Positions 32,453-41,516 of a DNA stretch of 64,000 bases are shown here, piece after piece. The notes beneath the pieces were generated by a model. That model had not been told where the DNA came from. It saw only the letters and a program-made list of their open reading frames with translations, and made no database searches. The stretch lies in contig NZ_JAHLQO010000003.1 in NCBI RefSeq assembly GCF_018919265.1, positions 367,822-431,821 of the forward strand, read 5' to 3'. A program made the translations under genes and the position numbers. How positions within the stretch are numbered: the first letter of the stretch is position 1; each line of letters starts with the position of its first letter. Origin of the DNA: Peptoniphilus ovalis. GTDB lineage: Bacteria; Bacillota; Clostridia; Tissierellales; Peptoniphilaceae.

Positions 32453-34087
32453 TTACCTTTCTTGATTTTTGTAATAATCTTTGATTTTTTGCTTTTTATT
32501 ATTGAAACTATCGCTATCCCTTTTATATTCTTTTATCTTTTCTATGATACTTTCTTTTTCTCCTCTCTTAATCGCCTTGTCAATTTCTATTGATATGTCA
32601 ATACCATATTCTTTATTTACTACTTCTACTGCATATTTAATATGATTTATTTCCTTGTATCTTTCCCTTATCTTTTCTGACTCTGTATTTAATTCACTGA
32701 TTTCATTTTCTAAGCTTTTAATTTCTCCTAACCATTCTTTTTCTCTTAAATTTTTCTTTCCACTGATTTTTTCAATTAAGGTTCTTGCCCTTATATGTTG
32801 GTCTATTTCCTTTTGGTTATTCTTGTAAAAGCTTTCTTTGAATATTTTCTTGCTTTCATATTCTTGGTAGGTTGCTTTTGTTTTTCTTACAGTCTTTGCA
32901 TAGGCTAAACACTTATTAAGGTCTTCTATCTTTTTACTGTTTTCTTTTATGGTCTTATATATATCAGAGTTTTTACTTCTTAGGGTGTTTATATGTCCTT
33001 GTAGGTCTGATATGGTTTTTATTTTATTTTCTCTTAGATAATTTATTCCACTCGCATATCTTTTTAGATCATAGATTGCTTTGTTTCTTTTCCCATAAAA
33101 TGATAATTCAGCTCTATTGTTTTCCTGCATTTCTTGATAGAAGCTTAAATATTCATAGAGGTTAAAGAGTCCTGATTCATTTTCGATTTGCTTTTTACTT
33201 TGGTCTTTATATTCCCTATATGATTCTTTTAGCTTATCTTTAAAGCCTGCTAACCATGATGTTATTTTCTTTATTTCATTGCCTATGTTTTTTAATAGTT
33301 CATTCTGTTTTTTTATTTCTCGATTTATATCTCCTTTTTCTGTCCTTATTCCTTTTCTTTCCATTGCACTAGCACTTGCTCCTAGATGTATTGTTGGTAT
33401 TTGTTTTATGCCTTGTCTTTTAAAACTCCTATGGTCTACTCTTTTTTCTATCTTGTTTTTTGCTAGATATTCATTGCAAAGGTCTGAAAAATTTTCTCTC
33501 CATTTTTCTACATTGCCTTTATTGTTCCAGGTTGTTAGTTCTACTTTTCTTGTCTTTGGTTTTCCATTTTTGTTTAAAATCTTTTCTCCTTTTTCATCTA
33601 GGATATATTCTTTTTTACTTTTTTGCCCCCATGTTCCATCTTCATTTATTGGTCTTACTATGGTCATTATATGAGCATGAATATTTTGATTTCCCTCTCT
33701 ACTTTCATCATGAATTGCTAGGTCTACTATCATTCCCTCTTTTACAAAATTGTTTTGAACATATTCTTCTATCATCTTTTTATTTTCTTCTACGCTTAAT
33801 TCTTTTGGTAAAGATATGATAAAGTTTCTTGCAAGTTGGGCATTAGAGTTTTTCTCAAATAGTTCTACCGAGTTCCACAAGGTTTTTCGGTCTTTATATT
33901 CTTCTGGTGCGTGATCTGGTAAATATATTTCTTTGCTAATTACTCCTTGTTTTTTGGTGTAGTCATGAGTTACACCGTCCCATTCATTTTTTATTTTTTC
34001 ACCACTTATATATGCTGCACTTGCTACTGCACTTTTGCCTTTTCCTCTTGATATTATGTTTACTGAAAAATGAAAACTGTCTGCCAT
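32453..34087 (-). CDS. MobQ (MobA/MobL) relaxase of element 1
   Basis: A 544-residue relaxase. It begins with the same MADSFHFSVNIISRGKGKSA as the element 2 enzyme, and has the metal-binding histidines in NIHAHIMTIVRP near residue 150. It is followed by a long coiled coil ending in a basic tail. It should nick the oriT at about 34381. Blocks of near-identity with the other relaxase (1-45, 165-190 and 200-225) alternate with blocks that share only about half of the residues, so the two genes are mosaics. The oriT and DUF3847 lie directly upstream, without the IS110 insertion seen in element 2. Confidence 0.9.
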   Translation of the reverse strand: MADSFHFSVNIISRGKGKSAVASAAYISGEKIKNEWDGVTHDYTKKQGVISKEIYLPDHAPEEYKDRKTLWNSVELFEKNSNAQLARNFIISLPKELSVEENKKMIEEYVQNNFVKEGMIVDLAIHDESREGNQNIHAHIMTIVRPINEDGTWGQKSKKEYILDEKGEKILNKNGKPKTRKVELTTWNNKGNVEKWRENFSDLCNEYLAKNKIEKRVDHRSFKRQGIKQIPTIHLGASASAMERKGIRTEKGDINREIKKQNELLKNIGNEIKKITSWLAGFKDKLKESYREYKDQSKKQIENESGLFNLYEYLSFYQEMQENNRAELSFYGKRNKAIYDLKRYASGINYLRENKIKTISDLQGHINTLRSKNSDIYKTIKENSKKIEDLNKCLAYAKTVRKTKATYQEYESKKIFKESFYKNNQKEIDQHIRARTLIEKISGKKNLREKEWLGEIKSLENEISELNTESEKIRERYKEINHIKYAVEVVNKEYGIDISIEIDKAIKRGEKESIIEKIKEYKRDSDSFNNKKQKIKDYYKNQER

Positions 34088-34187
34088 TTTTATCTCTTCC
34101 TTTATTTTTTTTTGTTGTTTTAGGTGGAGGCTTAATAGATTTTTATATCCTCTTTGTGAATGAGCGTTTTGAAATGATAGAATAGAA

Positions 34188-34393
34188 AAAGCCGACTACT
34201 GAATTAATTTTTGTTGTTTCAGTATGTCGGCTTAATTGTTTTGTTCATTTCAAATTTTAAAAGTCAAGGGCGAGCCTTAGCGAGTTTATTTACCCTTGAC
34301 TTTTAAAAAGCGAATGGTTGTTGCTCCCTGCAAGGGTTTGGCTCCGCATGACGCAAGCACCCTTTAGGGTGTATAATTGCGCCCTTAGAAAAT
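34188..34393. other. oriT-like region of element 1 (RSF1010-type nic)
   Basis: The same three dyads as in element 2: GCCGAC/GTCGGC arms (34191-34231), 16-base arms at 34255-34270 and 34293-34308, and CACCC-TTTA-GGGTG (34358-34371). This is followed by TATAATTGCG then CCCTTA. By analogy with RSF1010 the nick falls between 34381 and 34382. Confidence 0.72.
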
Positions 34394-34422
34394 CTAAGGG
34401 AGATTTGATTATTTTATTTTTC

Positions 34423-34713
34423 TTAATTTTCTATCATTATTCTTAGTGTATCTCTAAATTCTTTTGTCTTTGTTGCTTCTTCTAGTAGGATTTTTATTTC
34501 TTCATCTGTTAGTTCCTCTGCATTTTCTATAAGGCTTTCTAAGATTGCTCCTCTTGTTATGAGCCTATGAGTTCTTTCTTTTCTTTTTTTTACTATGTCT
34601 TGTTTTAATATCTTCTTTTCTTGATTTTTTAATTGCCTTAATCTTTCTTCTGTATGATCAATTTTATCTTTTATTTCTTTTGATTCTTGTCTTATTTGTT
34701 CTAATTTTTTCAT
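34423..34713 (-). CDS. DUF3847 family protein, element 1 copy
   Basis: A 96-residue DUF3847 protein, about 90 percent identical to the copy at 22442-22732; its last residues differ (TLRIMIEN against TIRIIRGN). The conserved centre is ERTHRLITRGAILESLIENA. It flanks oriT, suggesting a relaxosome accessory protein. A GGAG site lies before the ATG and a hairpin further upstream (34733-34772). Confidence 0.75.
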   Translation of the reverse strand: MKKLEQIRQESKEIKDKIDHTEERLRQLKNQEKKILKQDIVKKRKERTHRLITRGAILESLIENAEELTDEEIKILLEEATKTKEFRDTLRIMIEN

Positions 34714-34732
34714 ATATAACTCCTTTCTTGCA

Positions 34733-34772
34733 ATAAAAAAAGACGATGAAGATATACTCTCCCCGTCTTTGG
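34733..34772 (-). terminator. Degenerate leader hairpin before DUF3847 (element 1)
   Basis: Minus-strand AAAGACG...CGTCTTTTTTTATTG keeps the outer stem of the family, but the inner stem seen at 22752-22790 is replaced by GGGAGAGTATATCTTCAT, so pairing is weak. It marks the point where element 1 cargo begins to differ from element 2. Confidence 0.45.
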
Positions 34773-34942
34773 GTTTGTCTCTCGACTTGAATATTAAGTT
34801 TAAAATGTTTATATTACTACCTCCTAAAATTGGGTATAAGTTGTATTTATAGTCACAATAAAAGTCGCATCTTATATTGATGTTGACTTTTATTTTTAAT
34901 ATTTATTTCTCTATAATGTTTTTTATTTTATTTCATTTCCAC

Positions 34943-35715
34943 TTATTTTATTGGAGAAATATTCTCTGAGACATATTTTGCTCCTACATCATCTATAATC
35001 TCTGTATATGTCACTAAATACTTAGTTTTTTCTTCAACATCATAGTATTCAAATTGAATTTGATTAGATACACTCTCGGAACTCTGTATAGAATTTAGCT
35101 CTGTAGTTGCAACATGATTTTTAAGTCTATCTGTAGCAAACACTACAGGCTCATTTTCTAAAATTGATGGAACGCCATCTAATGAGTTCGTTTCAATATT
35201 ATTTGTTTTTAGTCCTATAATTTGACCATTATAATCAATTTGAATAGTAATTGCCGCATTCGTTACAATTCCATTAGTTTTATAGTAAACATCTACTAAA
35301 TACCCCTCATCTGAAGGATAGATGTATCCCTGAAAATCTTCCGTTTAAAAAAATCCATTACTACTTAAAACTAAGTCAATAATTTTTTTGAGTATAAATT
35401 AATATTATCAACTTTTAAAATAGGTGAATCATATAAATTAAGTGTTGCAGCACGACTCGTTGAAGTGATTCTTACACTTCCATTACCATAATATTTTATA
35501 TTTTTTACCCCAGAACCTGGAGTATAAATATAAGAATTTGCCGTATTGATTGCCTGTGACACAGATTTACCGTTAGCCAAAGCATTATTGTATCTTTTTA
35601 GCCAATTCGTATGTGAACCTGCACTTACAGTATTTGTCCAACCTACTGCTACGTCAGCTCCTCTATCAACTGCACGCTTAACGATATTATCATTCGTAGA
35701 AGTAGAGCCTCCTCT
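34943..35715 (-). pseudogene. Decayed surface-protein gene
   Basis: Two frames belong to one former gene. The upstream part (35371 to about 35715) reads GGSTSTNDNIVKRAVDRGAD, VAVGWTNTVSAGSHTNWLKR and ANGKSVSQAIN. The downstream part (34943 to about 35341) continues DFQGYIYPSDEGYLVDVYYK and ends YVSENISPIK. They join by one base added in an AAAAAA run near 35389, and one nonsense codon (TAA at about 35345) also breaks the frame. The 5' end is missing. The domain resembles C-terminal parts of peptidase-like exported Gram-positive proteins; I cannot name the family. Confidence 0.6.
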
Positions 35716-35716
35716 T

Positions 35717-35929
35717 TTATTTTAGAAAATTAAATGGGAAATTTAAAAATTCAGTATCTATAAAATACGAACCATCATCTTCCAATTTGTGATATTTTGT
35801 ATATGAGTATAAAATAGCTTTATATGAAATTGATCCTCCATCTTTATAATGATATTTTATTGGAAAACACATTATTGATAAAACAATAAATAAAATAAAA
35901 AGCTTGATTCTAACTTTTCTTCTTTTCAC
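35717..35929 (-). CDS. Small membrane-anchored or exported protein, unknown
   Basis: A 70-residue protein with a basic start and one hydrophobic segment (KLFILFIVLSIMCFPIKYHY), followed by a short outside domain with GGSISYKAILYSYTKYHKLE. Small proteins with the pattern KY.YKDGGS..YKAILY..TKYHKL occur widely in Firmicutes with no known function. The start is ATG at 35929. It lies directly upstream of the decayed surface-protein gene. Confidence 0.55.
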   Translation of the reverse strand: MKRRKVRIKLFILFIVLSIMCFPIKYHYKDGGSISYKAILYSYTKYHKLEDDGSYFIDTEFLNFPFNFLK

Positions 35930-36009
35930 GACTCACCTCATTTTCTTTAAATATACACAATCATCTGTAATTTTCATAAAATTTGTGTATTAGATAAATT
36001 CTCTTAATA

Positions 36010-36137
36010 TTGTTTTTTCTTTTCCTCCTAAAAAGAGTGTAGAGTCACAGTTACCAACTATTGTATCTGCATAGTCTTTGTAAATTGCTTTTAATTGAGA
36101 TTGTGCTTGCAGAATTATACTTGCTGATATTTCTCTT
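36010..36137 (-). pseudogene. virD4 internal fragment in element 1
   Basis: The minus strand encodes REISASIILQAQSQLKAIYK then DYADTIVGNCDSTLFLGGKE and KT, matching the middle of VirD4 (compare 28440-28600). Both ends are cut. Together with the fragment at 25605 it shows that pieces of virD4 have been captured at least twice in the cargo sections. Confidence 0.8.
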
Positions 36138-36151
36138 TGGTATTTCATGCA

Positions 36152-36241
36152 CTATGTCCACAAAGCGTTGTACTTGGCGTTTCGGATAACGGCTTTACAA
36201 AAAGCATGGAATGTGTACTCGATATGCTCCTTGTATTCTTA
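36152..36241 (-). pseudogene. Fragment of a sigma-70-like ICE regulator
   Basis: Reads EYKEHIEYTFHAFCKAVIRN then AKYNALWT-stop, the start of the sigma-70/HTH-like regulators common in Tn916/Tn1549 elements. It abuts the virD4 fragment and has an in-frame stop before it, so it is inactive. Confidence 0.5.
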
Positions 36242-36292
36242 TGTGCAAGTCATAGAAATTCCTCCTTTCCTCAGCCTAATTTTAACCGATAT

Positions 36293-36559
36293 TTATTTCA
36301 AAATAGGTAGCAAAAACTTCAAAAGTGCCAAACCTAAAAATACTGTTATTAACGCAATCGTTGGGGAAATTATCTTATATGGAAAATTCATTTTATTCAA
36401 CAAATGAATATCCAAATAAAACACAACCAAAAACAATATAAATGTAACTATATATAATGGATTGTGGAGAATAAAGAATTTATATACAACATATTCAATA
36501 CAGAAAAAAACAAATATTGAAATTAAGCATAAAAAAAGTAAATGTATAATTTTTTTCAT
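36293..36559 (-). CDS. Small polytopic membrane protein, possible immunity to the bacteriocin-like protein
   Basis: An 88-residue protein with three hydrophobic segments (about 5-25, 31-51 and 63-84) and hardly any soluble part. I do not recognise it. It follows the secreted bacteriocin-like gene at 36643 on the same strand, after a hairpin. Bacteriocin immunity proteins are often small membrane proteins of this kind, so that role is possible, but it rests on position and topology only. GGAGG precedes the start. Confidence 0.45.
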   Translation of the reverse strand: MKKIIHLLFLCLISIFVFFCIEYVVYKFFILHNPLYIVTFILFLVVFYLDIHLLNKMNFPYKIISPTIALITVFLGLALLKFLLPILK

Positions 36560-36585
36560 GTTTCCTCCTCGATGATTTTCAAAAA

Positions 36586-36622
36586 TTAGGGCAACAACAT
36601 TTTTGCTGTTGCCCCAATTTTT
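36586..36622. terminator. Terminator after the bacteriocin-like gene
   Basis: Perfect GGGCAACA/TGTTGCCC arms at 36589-36596 and 36607-36614 with flanking A and T runs, able to work on either strand. Confidence 0.75.
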
Positions 36623-36642
36623 TTACTTTATGATTTTAAAGT

Positions 36643-37524
36643 TTAGTAGCTATAAAGATGACCAAAATCATTTTTATACCAATCGCCATAGGTTCCCGGG
36701 AATGGGTTGGAGATAGATCTGCCCTTAGAAACAGTAGTATAGAATTTATTTACCATATTTCCAGACCACATAAACTGTACTTTCATGTATTGGTTTTTTC
36801 TCATACCCTTAAAACAATCATACATATTAGAACGGTCTATACTTTTTAACCAATTCCACCCTAAACCAACAGCAGCCCCAACTGCAACCGAAGCAACTGT
36901 CGCAGGCGCACCAGTAATTCCCAAAACAGAACAAATATAAGCACCTAAAGCAGAACCAGCAGCTCCAGTACCAACAAGTTCCGCTAAATCTTTAAACGCA
37001 TCATAACTTGCGCTAGAAGCCAAAATAGCCGCTGCGGTATCCCATGTTATAAAATCGACTTCTAGTGTATACGTTCCTGAAAGAATTTCTCCTAAAGTTA
37101 ATGGAGAATGTCCGCTAGTAGTATCACGCACCCACGCAACACCTATGTCGCCAGAATAACTTACGCTACTAGTGGTTGAACGTGTTTTCGCAGGATATGA
37201 AGGCTCAGTGTCTGCTGTTTTCTTAATTTCGTCCATAATAAGCTGAAATTTCAATCCAAAAGATAATCCGTCTAATCCTAAACGAATTTCATCTTCTGTG
37301 TAATTATCAGCAGGAACGGCAAACGCTTCTTCAAAAAGTGTTTCCGCTTGCTCTAAAGGAAGATTAGCTAATTCTTCCTCATTAAGCTGAACAAGTTCTT
37401 CGACATAATGTCCCTCAATAGTATAGGGGTCACGTTCCTCAGCAGCAAAGGCTGTGATTGTAGTTCCCATACACAAAACAATCGCCAACAATAAAGATAA
37501 ACATTTCTTAAAACATTTCGTCAT
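36643..37524 (-). CDS. Secreted bacteriocin-like protein
   Basis: A 293-residue exported protein. Residues 1-28 are a signal peptide ending in AFAAE. A propeptide-like acidic region follows (about 30-110), then TRSTTSSVSYSGDIGVAWVR and a hydrophobic Gly/Ala-rich segment (about 185-225, LVGTGAAGSALGAYICSVLG then TVASVAVGAAVGLGWNWLK). The C-terminus is rich in aromatic and basic residues. Such layouts occur in large secreted bacteriocins such as the geobacillin-26-like group, but I cannot confirm family membership. Its G+C content (about 43 percent by eye) is clearly higher than its neighbours', a sign of transfer. Start has AAGGAG. Confidence 0.55.
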   Translation of the reverse strand: MTKCFKKCLSLLLAIVLCMGTTITAFAAEERDPYTIEGHYVEELVQLNEEELANLPLEQAETLFEEAFAVPADNYTEDEIRLGLDGLSFGLKFQLIMDEIKKTADTEPSYPAKTRSTTSSVSYSGDIGVAWVRDTTSGHSPLTLGEILSGTYTLEVDFITWDTAAAILASSASYDAFKDLAELVGTGAAGSALGAYICSVLGITGAPATVASVAVGAAVGLGWNWLKSIDRSNMYDCFKGMRKNQYMKVQFMWSGNMVNKFYTTVSKGRSISNPFPGTYGDWYKNDFGHLYSY

Positions 37525-37718
37525 AAATTCTCACTCCTTTTTGACATACAATACTGCAACAACAATTTCCACGCTTTTAATACCCATTGGAATCAGGAAT
37601 TACTTACTTTCTTACACTATTTATGGTACTAAAGAGCACTTGAAATCTTCCAGATGCTTTATAAATTAGTAGAATATGAGACTCAAATCAAAATCAAAGT
37701 GCGACAATTCAAAGTAAA

Positions 37719-38225
37719 TCATTGTTCTAATACAATCCTATTTATTTTTTCTTTCAAATTATAAGAGGTTTTATATATCCCCTCTATATCTTTATTTTTT
37801 GATTTTACATTGTACCAGTATCTATTATCTGCACTAATTGGATTATCTTCTACTATCTCAATCTCATATTCTTCATCATTCTTTATTTTAATTAGATATG
37901 CTCCATCAGAATAAGCGATATCCAACCCTAAATATTGATTATTTGAATCATATAAATTACAATCCTTATTTAGTTTATTCAATTCTTCTAAAACTTTCCT
38001 TTGTTGATCTGAAGATATATCTAGTTCTTTAAAACCCTCTTGTTTCTCATCATAAATATATACTTTCCCAGACTCTCCATTATTTTCTTTATCAATAATT
38101 ATATCATTTGAACTAGAACATGAGCTTAAATTAACCATAAGAATTATTATTAACAATAACCCTGCTGTTCTTTTTACAATAGACTTATTATAATCAGTTA
38201 GAAAGGTATTTGACATCCAAAACAT
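37719..38225 (-). CDS. Lipoprotein, unknown function
   Basis: A 168-residue protein with a long N-terminal stretch, a hydrophobic segment (AGLLLIIILMVNLSSC) and a lipobox LSSC near residue 36, so it should be lipid-anchored on the outside. The start may lie at an internal Met (MSNTF), since the first ten residues are unusual for a signal peptide. The mature part is acidic, with KVYIYDEKQEGFKELDISSD and IVEDNPISADNRYWYNVKSK; I do not recognise it. It is in the cargo of element 1 and very AT-rich. Confidence 0.6.
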   Translation of the reverse strand: MFWMSNTFLTDYNKSIVKRTAGLLLIIILMVNLSSCSSSNDIIIDKENNGESGKVYIYDEKQEGFKELDISSDQQRKVLEELNKLNKDCNLYDSNNQYLGLDIAYSDGAYLIKIKNDEEYEIEIVEDNPISADNRYWYNVKSKNKDIEGIYKTSYNLKEKINRIVLEQ

Positions 38226-38556
38226 AATTAATCAAATCCATCATAACTTCTATTGCCTCTAAATCCTATAGGGCAATACTTAGTTATCTTATTAATTCTA
38301 GTTTTTTTATTTATCAAGTTTATGAATAAAGATTGGTCAATCTCCGTTCTTATACCTTTGAGGATTCGTATAAATCACGATAATTACCTCCCTCTTATAA
38401 TTTTGCTTAACCTCAATATATTTGACATTAAAATCAAATATATTCTATTTTTCCAACTGTTGTTTCTAGCTATATTATAAAATATAGCATCTAAACTAAT
38501 CGCCATTACTATATCTCATAGGATTTAAATCCATTATTTCACCTCCTATCTATCTT
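38226..38556. other. Intergenic stretch, no clear gene
   Basis: About 330 bases of AT-rich DNA between the lipoprotein gene and a decayed gene. A 40-codon minus-strand frame from 38506 (MAISLDAIFYNIARNN) lacks a good ribosome site and similarity I can recognise. I see no strong hairpin or promoter; it is probably decayed cargo. Confidence 0.4.
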
Positions 38557-38950
38557 ACATATGAGTTTATCTTTACCTTTCCTGATAATGTTGTATTTGT
38601 TTGATTAATAATTGTAACTATATATATTTACTACCTCTATAAGCTTTTACTTTTAATGTTGAGTCTGAAGCAAATCTTTCATCATAAATAATTTTTCCAT
38701 CTTTTTCAATATTTACCGAATAGCTAATTACATCTGAACTGAACAAATTTTTTAATCTAACTGTAAAACCGTCATGAACTTTACCTGTCCAAGTATCCAT
38801 GTTAAATTTATAATCAATGTTATCAAATCTTTTAATCTTATATTCTCATCAATATTTGCTGCTCTAAGACCTGTTCTCTGTACTTCTCCTAATTCCAATT
38901 TTTGGTACTCTTCGTCACTTATTATTTGAAACCTATCTCCTAATAAAGTC
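38557..38950 (-). pseudogene. Frameshifted remnant of an unidentified gene
   Basis: Three frames join into one product: GDRFQIISDEEYQKLELGEV and QRTGLRAANIDENIRL, then DNIDYKFNMDTWTGKVHDGF and TVRLKNLFSSDVISYSVNIE, then after a two-base TA shift near 38630 VTIINQTNTTLSGKVKINSY-VR-stop. The repeated hydrophobic/Thr pattern suggests an exported or beta-rich domain. No start codon is left. Confidence 0.6.
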
Positions 38951-38965
38951 TAATTAATATTATAT

Positions 38966-39199
38966 CTATTGTTTCGTTTGACATTTTGAGCATCTGTATC
39001 TACCTGTACCATCCAAGTCAAATATTTGGTATATACAAACGCCCAAAGCATTTGCTATATCGTTAGCAGTTTTAAGACTCGGAATTGTTTTCCCTGTTTC
39101 TATTTTGTTTATACTCGTCCTTGATATACCTACTTTTTTTCCAAGTCTATGTTGCGATAAACCTAGAGGCTTACGGTATTTCTCGATTCTGTTATCCAT
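38966..39199 (-). CDS. Xre-family transcriptional regulator
   Basis: A 77-residue regulator with a clear helix-turn-helix (LSQHRLGKKVGISRTSINKI then ETGKTIPSLKTANDIANALG) and a Cys-containing end CSKCQTKQ. It is of the short Xre type that controls its own region. A ribosome site AAAGG precedes the start. The gene sits between decayed genes and the recombinase of element 1; it might control excision or the cargo, which cannot be told from sequence. Confidence 0.8.
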   Translation of the reverse strand: MDNRIEKYRKPLGLSQHRLGKKVGISRTSINKIETGKTIPSLKTANDIANALGVCIYQIFDLDGTGRYRCSKCQTKQ

Positions 39200-39349
39200 A
39201 ATTTCACCTTTCTTTGGTTAACTATAGTTTAACATAATTTCGTTTGAATGTCAATACTTTTCATGTTTTTTTGATTACCTTTTCCTAATTTATTAGTATA
39301 TAATATCTATGCTAATATTTTTTAATTTTATCAAAATTATCCTTCACTG

Positions 39350-39478
39350 CTATTTACTTGTATTTAAAGTAATCATTGTTCTTTGGGGTGAAAATACAAA
39401 ACAGCACATTTCACATTCAGATGTACATTTATCAGGCAATAATATTGCATCCGTATTAGGCTCAATTCTAAATTTCAT
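39350..39478 (-). pseudogene. Start of a radical SAM gene, truncated (42 codons)
   Basis: The frame reads MKFRIEPNTDAILLPDKCTS then ECEMCCFVFSPQRTM and stops at codon 43. The CxxxCxxC motif (Cys-TSE-Cys-EM-Cys) at the expected place near the N-terminus is that of radical SAM enzymes of the peptide-maturase kind. AAGGTG lies eight bases before the ATG. It is a remnant or a short Cys-rich peptide; either way the enzyme is not complete. Confidence 0.5.
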
Positions 39479-39596
39479 TATATAATCACCTTCTTCTATA
39501 TCTCTGTATCAATACTTATGTCGAGTTTTTACATATTGTTTTTCGACATATAATCATCATATAAACTATATAGTAAATGTATCACTTTTAATTTTC

Positions 39597-41420
39597 TCAT
39601 AATAGCTGGCTTAATATACCCGTCTTTTTTAGATTCTTTAAGTTCTCCTGTTTTTTCTGCTCTCGTCTTGCCTTATACTTTTTCTCGTACTCCTGTTGTT
39701 TTCCATTTGCTTTACGCTTTAAATAATTTTGATGAAGCCTGTCCCTTCTCTCATTAATTTTTCGTTCTTCTTCCTCAAGTTTTGATTGTTCTTCTTCGCT
39801 TAATTCTTCTTTTGGCACTTCATAATTCCCTATGAAGTTAAAATATATTTCTATCTTTTGCTTTGATGTTTGACTGCCTTTCCTATCTCTTTCATGAATT
39901 ATTATCTTATCTACAAACTCATTTATCATTGTGTTTGTGAGATCATCAAAGTTTTCATAGCGACTAATAAGAGATATAAATTTTCTTGTCTTGTCTGTTT
40001 CTTTTTCATATCTTGATATCGCAAGATCTAAGTCTTCAATCTCTTTGCTTAGGACTCTTTGCTCTGTTTCGTATTGGCTATTAAGTATCTCATATCTACT
40101 ACTTGGTATTTTTTCTAGTATCATATCCTCGTAAATACGGCACATAAGCCTTTCTAACTCTTGTATCCTCGACTTATTATTAATTAGCCTTACTCTTTGT
40201 TTTTCTATCTCTACTTTTTCCTTTTCTTCCATTTCATTTTGAATGGAATGAATAAATGCTTCATTATCCTCATTAAGATAATTTTTTATATCTTTTAATG
40301 TTTCTTGGATAAGGTTTAAGACTACTTCTGCTTTTATCCTGTGAGCTGATGGACATAGCGTTCCGCAAGGCACTTTCTTGTAATTACTACAAACATAGTA
40401 AGGGATATTCTTATAGTTATTTGTCCTATGAACATACATCTTGCTTCCACAATCTGCACAATACATCAGTCCTGTTAGTGGGTGATATTCGCCCCAACCA
40501 TCAGGATACCTTTTTACATTTCCTCTTATCCTTTGCACATTATCAAAGGTTTCTTGGTCTATGATTGGCTCGTGTGTATTTTCAAAAATAAGCCAGTTAT
40601 CCTCGGATACATATTTGCTTTTCTTGTCCTTGAAGTGCTTTCTTGTTTTAAAGTTAACTGTATGCCCTAAGTATTCTTTTTTCTTTAAGATACTTGCAAT
40701 TGTGGAACAACACCAACGATAAGGATGTTCAAAGTTTTTGCTTTGATGTAATCCATATCCAAATTTTTGCTGATGATAAGCAGGTATATCTATCTTATCT
40801 GCTTCTAGTATCTTTGCTATTTTGTATGGTCCTGCTCCGTCCATTGTAAGATTAAATATTCGTCTTACTATCTGTGCTGCCTTTTCATCTACAATCCACT
40901 TATCTTTGTCTTTTTCATCTTTTATGTAGCCATAAGGCGGTGTGCTTGCCGTATGCTTTCCGCTTTCTCCTTTTGATCTAAATGTAGATTGTATTTTTCT
41001 TGAAGTATCTCTTGCATACCATTCATTCATAATATTTCTAAAAGGGGTAAAATCATCTTCTCTGTAAAAGCTGTCTACATTGTCATTTATAGCAATCAAT
41101 CTTACGCCCTTTTGTCTTAATATCTCCATACATTGACCGACTTTGAGATAATCTCTGCCGAGTCTACTCATATCCTTTACGATGATACAACCGATATTTC
41201 CAGTATTTACTCCATTCATCATTTCCATAAAGCCTGGTCTATCAAACTGTGTCCCGCTTATTCCGTCATCTGTAAAATGGATGATGTTGGTTAAATTATT
41301 CTTACTTGCATATTCTTCAAGGATTTTCTTTTGATTAACGATTGAGTTACTTTCTCCTTCAAGTTCATCATCTCGACTTAATCTCTCATAGAGTGCTGTT
41401 ATCTTTTCAAAATTCCTCAC
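39597..41420 (-). CDS. Large serine recombinase (TndX/TnpX type) of element 1
   Basis: A 607-residue recombinase. The resolvase domain (ALYERLSRDDELEGESNSIV, catalytic Ser near 25; DMSRLGRDYLKVGQ) is followed by the recombinase domain, a zinc ribbon (CADCGSKMYV, later CSNYKKVPCG, about 325-355), a coiled coil and a DUF4368-like C-terminus (EIYFNFIGNYEV). It ends in a Lys/Glu/Gln-rich tail. It starts at GTG 41420 with GGAGGA. The gene lies about 100 bases inside the right att core and should catalyse excision of element 1, which would restore virD4. It is only distantly related to the element 2 enzyme. Confidence 0.93.
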   Translation of the reverse strand: MRNFEKITALYERLSRDDELEGESNSIVNQKKILEEYASKNNLTNIIHFTDDGISGTQFDRPGFMEMMNGVNTGNIGCIIVKDMSRLGRDYLKVGQCMEILRQKGVRLIAINDNVDSFYREDDFTPFRNIMNEWYARDTSRKIQSTFRSKGESGKHTASTPPYGYIKDEKDKDKWIVDEKAAQIVRRIFNLTMDGAGPYKIAKILEADKIDIPAYHQQKFGYGLHQSKNFEHPYRWCCSTIASILKKKEYLGHTVNFKTRKHFKDKKSKYVSEDNWLIFENTHEPIIDQETFDNVQRIRGNVKRYPDGWGEYHPLTGLMYCADCGSKMYVHRTNNYKNIPYYVCSNYKKVPCGTLCPSAHRIKAEVVLNLIQETLKDIKNYLNEDNEAFIHSIQNEMEEKEKVEIEKQRVRLINNKSRIQELERLMCRIYEDMILEKIPSSRYEILNSQYETEQRVLSKEIEDLDLAISRYEKETDKTRKFISLISRYENFDDLTNTMINEFVDKIIIHERDRKGSQTSKQKIEIYFNFIGNYEVPKEELSEEEQSKLEEEERKINERRDRLHQNYLKRKANGKQQEYEKKYKARREQKKQENLKNLKKTGILSQLL

Positions 41421-41516
41421 TTTTTCCTCCTTCCTCTTAATTTCTTAAATAAAAAAGAATTAAGAAGTACATGTTTCACTAAAACAGTGATTAAGTGTTC
41501 TCCTTAATTCTATTAC

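Noticed and set aside
38226..38506. Forty-codon frame MAISLDAIFYNIARNN as a small gene
   Set aside because: No convincing ribosome site and no match to anything recognised; kept only as a note in the intergenic entry.
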